Of a DNA stretch of 8,642 nt, positions 5,398 through 8,642 are shown in pieces. The translations under genes were made by a program, and so were the position numbers. A model generated the notes under the pieces. That model saw only the letters and a list, made by a program, of their open reading frames with translations, was not told the DNA's origin and did no database searches. Position 1 is the first letter of the stretch. Each line of letters opens with the position of its first letter. This DNA is from CBFHWY01 sp965659675. GTDB lineage: Bacteria > Bacteroidota > Bacteroidia > Flavobacteriales_G > Salibacteraceae. The stretch lies in assembly GCA_965659675.1 (NCBI GenBank), contig CBFHWY010000099.1, positions 1 through 8,642 of the forward strand, in the 5' to 3' direction.

Positions 5398-6273
5398 ATG
5401 GATAGCATAGAATTACTGAAAAAAGTACGGAAGATCGAGATCAAGTCGAGAGGCTTATCCAACCAGATCTTCTCTGGGGAGTACCATTCTGCTTTCAAAG
5501 GTTCAGGTATGGCTTTTAGTGAAGTAAGAGAATATACTCCTGGAGACGAGATCCGAAAGATCGACTGGAATGTCACTGCTCGATTTAATCATCCTTTTGT
5601 GAAGGTCTTCGATGAAGAGCGTGAACTTACAGTCATGTTGTTGGTAGACATCAGTGCATCGGAGGAATTTGGCAGTGTTGATCAAATGAAACGGGACCTC
5701 ATCACAGAGATCTCTGCGGTGCTCGCTTTTTCAGCTATTCAAAACAACGACAAGATCGGAGTGATCTTCTTCAGTGATACGATTGAAAAATTCATTCCTC
5801 CCAAAAAAGGAAAAACTCATATCCTCAGGATCATCAGGGAGCTCCTAAGTTTTGAACCCAAAAGCAAAAAGACCGACATTTCGGAGGCGCTGCGCTTTTT
5901 CACTAAAGTGATCAAGAAAAAGAGCACAAGCTTCATTCTCTCCGATTTCATGGATGAAGGTTTTGAAAAAGCTTTACAGATCGCTTCAAGAAAACACGAT
6001 CTCATTGCCCTAAGGCTACAGGATCCAAGAGAAGAAGAGATCATTGATCTGGGAATCGTCCCGATGACCGATACCGAAAGCGGAGAAACAAGATGGGTTG
6101 ATACATCGAGTAAAGAGTATCGAGAGTCGTTCAAAAAAGAACAACTGAAACGAGGCTATTTTTTGAAGGACCTCTTTAACAGGTCTAGGGTTGATCATGC
6201 CGTGATCCATACAGACAGACCTTATGTTCGTCCATTGATGAACTTGTTTAAGATGAGAGAAAGTAGAAGATGA
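5398..6273 (+). CDS. DUF58 domain protein with intact vWA-like metal site
   Basis: This 291-residue soluble protein has no signal peptide or membrane segment. The DUF58 signature 'REYTPGDEIRKIDWNVTAR' lies at 44-62. It is followed by a von Willebrand factor A-like fold whose metal-ion-dependent adhesion site can be traced: Asp84-x-Ser86-x-Ser88 in 'VDISASEEFG', Thr159 in 'KKTDISEAL', and Asp183 in 'LSDFMD'. DUF58 proteins are encoded beside MoxR in many bacteria and are thought to be adaptors that deliver or hold MoxR substrates in the cytosol. Start ATG 5398 follows moxR by 7 nt. Its stop overlaps the next gene in ATGA, a classic translational-coupling arrangement. Many membrane DUF58 proteins are longer; this short cytosolic form is the usual one in Bacteroidota Bat operons. 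Confidence 0.93.
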   Translation: MDSIELLKKVRKIEIKSRGLSNQIFSGEYHSAFKGSGMAFSEVREYTPGDEIRKIDWNVTARFNHPFVKVFDEERELTVMLLVDISASEEFGSVDQMKRDLITEISAVLAFSAIQNNDKIGVIFFSDTIEKFIPPKKGKTHILRIIRELLSFEPKSKKTDISEALRFFTKVIKKKSTSFILSDFMDEGFEKALQIASRKHDLIALRLQDPREEEIIDLGIVPMTDTESGETRWVDTSSKEYRESFKKEQLKRGYFLKDLFNRSRVDHAVIHTDRPYVRPLMNLFKMRESRR

Positions 6274-7214
6274 GAGACTATTTGAGCATATTACTCCTTC
6301 TGCTTACCTCTGGACTTTTCGCTCAGGAAGCCGAAACCCTGATCGAGACAAATCGAATTCTGATCGGCGATCAGGTCCGCATTAGTCTAATGCTTGAAAC
6401 CAAAGCTCAGGATACCGTCGTATGGCCAGAAATTGGTGACACCTTGATCTCTGAGGTCGAAGTCATATCCAGAACGGGAATAGACACTGCATACGACAGT
6501 CGGGATATAAGCTTAAAGCTCTACACACAAGACCTCATCATTACTTCATTCGATTCTGGCTATTATGCCGTTCCACCCTTTAAGTATTTGGTTAACGGGA
6601 AGTCAGTGAAGAGCAATGCCTTTCTCCTTCAGGTTGGAAACGTACAATTGGATACGGCCGATGCCATAAAAGACATCAAAGCACCTATCCCCGTTGATTA
6701 TGGATTTATTGACTGGCTAAAAGACTATTGGCACTGGGTGATCGCAGGATTATTGGTGTTAGCCCTCATCATATTATTGATCAGGTATTACCTGAGGAAA
6801 AGCAAAGAGAAACCGCAGATCGCACCAGAAAAACCAAAAGAACCTGCTCATGTGATCGCCAAAAGAAAACTGGCTGCCCTTGAAGAAAAAAGGCTCTGGC
6901 AACACAACAAGACCAAGGAGTATCATTCTGAGCTCACCGATATCATTCGCGAATATCTGGAGCTGAGATTTGACATTCATGCCATGGAACAAACCAGTGA
7001 TGAGATCATGCAGTCTCTTCGCTTCAAAGAGCTCAAGGAAAAAGAAAAACAGGATCTACGTCGGGTGCTCCTATTGGCCGATCTTGTGAAGTTTGCCAAA
7101 GAAAAGCCAATTCCTGAGGAAAACAAAGAAAGCATGATGCTGGCTTACCAGTTCGTAGATTCAAGTAAGGAACAGAAATCAGCAAACAAAGAAGAAAGCA
7201 ACTCAGATGTTTGA
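6270..7214 (+). CDS. Membrane-anchored BatD-like protein of the Bat operon
   Basis: This is a 314-residue protein. A signal peptide (1-18, ending LFA|Q) leads into a periplasmic beta-rich domain at about 20-125. It includes 'FDSGYYAVPPF' at 94-104, a feature of the N-terminal domains of BatD-type proteins. One transmembrane helix lies at about 156-173 and is followed by a basic stop-transfer stretch. The cytosolic C-terminal part (about 190-300) is charged and helical, with 'LWQHNKTKEYHSELTDIIREYLELRF' spanning 209-234 and 'QTSDEIMQSL' at 241-250. That pattern is seen in DUF4381/DUF4129-like tails encoded next to MoxR and vWA genes. The topology would let it carry a signal or force between periplasm and the cytosolic MoxR/DUF58 pair; this is inference. 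It overlaps DUF58 by 4 nt and batA by 8 nt. It is shorter than full-length BatD, so I give no symbol. Confidence 0.82.
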   Translation: MRDYLSILLLLLTSGLFAQEAETLIETNRILIGDQVRISLMLETKAQDTVVWPEIGDTLISEVEVISRTGIDTAYDSRDISLKLYTQDLIITSFDSGYYAVPPFKYLVNGKSVKSNAFLLQVGNVQLDTADAIKDIKAPIPVDYGFIDWLKDYWHWVIAGLLVLALIILLIRYYLRKSKEKPQIAPEKPKEPAHVIAKRKLAALEEKRLWQHNKTKEYHSELTDIIREYLELRFDIHAMEQTSDEIMQSLRFKELKEKEKQDLRRVLLLADLVKFAKEKPIPEENKESMMLAYQFVDSSKEQKSANKEESNSDV

Positions 7215-8199
7215 GGTAGATTTTGCATATCAGGAAATATTTTGGCTACTTCTGCTGTTGCCGTTGCTGGTTGTAGTTTATTTACTGAGACTGAAAGACC
7301 AGCAGGCAAAACTCAGCATCAGTTCATTCCGCTTGTTACCAAACAAAGGAAGTATCAAACTCTACTTGAGGCACTCCTTGATCATGTTTCGACTACTTGC
7401 CCTGGCCGCTTTGGTCGTGGCTATGGCACGACCCCAATCCTCCAGCTCATGGCAAGATGTGAGTACGGAAGGAATAGATATTGTCATTGCACTTGACATC
7501 TCTGGATCTATGCTCGCGGAGGATTTTCAGCCGAACCGGCTGGAAGCGGCCAAAGTAGTTGCACAGGAATTCATCGAAGGCAGACCCAATGATCGGATCG
7601 GTCTTGTGGTGTACAGCGGTGAGAGCTTCACCCAATGTCCGCTAACTACAGATCATTCCGTGCTGAAGAACCTCTTTATGCAGATCAAGAATGGCATGAT
7701 AGAAGATGGCACTGCCATTGGTCTTGGTCTTGCAAACTCAGTCACACGACTCAAGGATTCAGATGCCAAAAGCAAGGTCGTCATCCTGCTCACTGACGGG
7801 ATCAATAACAGAGGTAGCATCCCTCCAATCACCGCTGCTGAGATCGCAAAAGCTTTTGATGTGAGGGTATATACTATTGGAATGGGCAGTTATGGTAGCG
7901 CTCCGATGCCTTTCCAACATCCTTATGGTGGCACGCATTATCAAAATGTGGAAGTAAAGATCGACGAGGAAACACTCACTGAGATCGCTTCACTCACTGG
8001 CGGTCAGTATTTCAGAGCAACCGACAACCAAAAGTTGGAAGACATATACGCAGAGATCGACAAATTGGAAAAATCAAAGATCGAGGTAACTGAGTATCGC
8101 AAAAAGAAAGAAGAGTTCGCTCCCTGGCTGATCATAGCCGGAGTTTTACTGGGAATTGAATTCTTATTGAGAAACACCTATTTCAGATCGGCCTTTTGA
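7207..8199 (+). CDS. batA: BatA, membrane-anchored vWA-domain protein
   Basis: This 330-residue protein has BatA architecture. Two N-terminal hydrophobic helices (about 11-27 and 58-74) flank a short basic segment, a vWA domain spans about 88-290, and a C-terminal transmembrane helix lies at about 306-322. The metal site is complete: Asp97-Ile-Ser99-Gly-Ser101 ('ALDISGSMLAEDF'), Thr169 in 'EDGTAIG', and Asp197 in 'LLTDGINNRG'. In Bacteroides the bat genes are associated with oxygen tolerance, and in other bacteria with envelope stress. BatA and BatB are thought to form a membrane complex that works with MoxR. Its start overlaps the preceding gene by 8 nt, and its TGA shares one base with the ATG of batB, so synthesis of the subunits is probably coupled. 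The symbol follows domain order and operon position. Confidence 0.93.
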   Translation: MFEVDFAYQEIFWLLLLLPLLVVVYLLRLKDQQAKLSISSFRLLPNKGSIKLYLRHSLIMFRLLALAALVVAMARPQSSSSWQDVSTEGIDIVIALDISGSMLAEDFQPNRLEAAKVVAQEFIEGRPNDRIGLVVYSGESFTQCPLTTDHSVLKNLFMQIKNGMIEDGTAIGLGLANSVTRLKDSDAKSKVVILLTDGINNRGSIPPITAAEIAKAFDVRVYTIGMGSYGSAPMPFQHPYGGTHYQNVEVKIDEETLTEIASLTGGQYFRATDNQKLEDIYAEIDKLEKSKIEVTEYRKKKEEFAPWLIIAGVLLGIEFLLRNTYFRSAF

Positions 8200-8642
8200 T
8201 GTATAGATTTGCTAACATAGATGCACTTTGGCTACTGGCTTTCCTGCCTGTACTTTGGCTAATATTCTTCATGGTACAACGATGGAGGAAAAATCAGCTC
8301 AAGCGTTTTGCAGAGAAGAAGGCGCTGCGTAAATTGAGTCCAGACCTCAAACCATGGAAGTATTTGTACAAATTCATTCTCTGGAATACAGCCCTTGTAC
8401 TGCTCATTATTGCACTTGCGAACCCGCAGATCGGTTCAAAGCTTGAAGAGGTCAAAAGAAAGGGTATCGATCTTGTGATCTGCCTCGACCTGTCCAACTC
8501 AATGCTTGCAGAAGATATCAAGCCCAATCGCTTAGAGAATGCGAAAAGAGCCATTGCGCGTCTGCTTGATCAGTTAAAGAACGACCGAATTGGAATTGTG
8601 GTTTTTGGAGGAGAAGCCTATACTCAACTTCCGATCACCACT
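8199..8642 (+). CDS. batB: BatB, membrane-anchored vWA-domain protein, N-terminal 148 codons only
   Basis: The ATG at 8199-8201 overlaps the batA stop in TGATG. From it the frame is open for exactly 148 codons to the window end, so the C-terminal part is missing because of the window, not mutation. It is a paralogue of the preceding gene with the same layout: a hydrophobic helix at about 10-25, a basic stretch, a second helix at about 60-75 ending in 'ALANPQIGS', then the start of a vWA domain. The first metal-site motif is Asp97-Leu-Ser99-Asn-Ser101 ('CLDLSNSMLAEDIKPNRLE'), at the same residue numbers as in BatA. The window ends at 'YTQLPITT', before the Thr and second Asp of the site. It is expected to pair with BatA in the inner membrane. 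Position right after batA supports BatB rather than a second BatA. Confidence 0.9.
   Translation, partial: MYRFANIDALWLLAFLPVLWLIFFMVQRWRKNQLKRFAEKKALRKLSPDLKPWKYLYKFILWNTALVLLIIALANPQIGSKLEEVKRKGIDLVICLDLSNSMLAEDIKPNRLENAKRAIARLLDQLKNDRIGIVVFGGEAYTQLPITT

Noticed and set aside
7242..7496. An 84-codon open frame inside batA on the same strand.
   Set aside because: It lies wholly within the well-supported batA frame, and its translation shows no domain or signal sequence. It is a frame shadow.
8294..8554. An 86-codon minus-strand open frame opposite batB.
   Set aside because: The plus frame carries the complete BatB N-terminus with the DxSxS motif. The antisense frame has no recognisable features.

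Overview
The window looks like chromosomal DNA of a member of the Bacteroidota. The evidence is threefold. There is a MoxR/DUF58/BatD-like/BatA/BatB (aerotolerance, 'Bat') gene cluster in an order common in that phylum, a fused MoaC-MoaB protein of a type I know from that phylum, and a promoter upstream of 1526 that matches the phylum's -33 TTG / -7 TAnnTTTG consensus. I cannot place it to genus. I see no tRNA, rRNA, CRISPR array, insertion sequence or prophage genes.

Left part (1-2440). A membrane glycosyltransferase of the GT-C / family 39 type runs leftward off the window edge. Divergent from it is a small lipoprotein with a C-terminal CxxCH haem-binding motif. Next comes a compact operon of three tandem, diverged paralogues (82, 108 and 91 aa). 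All are predicted lipoproteins resembling the TRL-like family. A clear promoter precedes them, and a strong stem-loop/T-tract terminator follows. The shared C-terminal '-VTGE' ending of copies 1 and 2 is encoded by DNA that also supplies a Shine-Dalgarno-like AGGAGA for the next copy.

Middle (2436-4265). A secreted, probably beta-barrel outer-membrane protein is read leftward and converges on the lipoprotein operon. A bifunctional molybdenum-cofactor protein (MoaC domain followed by MoaB/MogA-like domain) is read rightward.

Right part (4266-8642). A tightly packed operon encodes a MoxR AAA+ ATPase, a cytosolic DUF58 protein with a vWA-like metal site, a membrane-anchored BatD-like protein with a periplasmic front half and cytosolic back half, BatA (membrane vWA protein), and the first 148 codons of BatB (paralogue of BatA) cut by the window end. 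Neighbouring frames overlap by 1-8 nt from DUF58 onward, so they are very probably co-transcribed and translationally coupled. MoxR plus vWA proteins are thought to work as an ATP-driven chaperone or remodelling system linked to envelope stress. The exact substrate is unknown and nothing here identifies it. The leader just before moxR contains two mutually exclusive hairpins next to the start codon.

Most of the window is ordinary core-type sequence. The least explained elements are the three-lipoprotein operon and the moxR leader.
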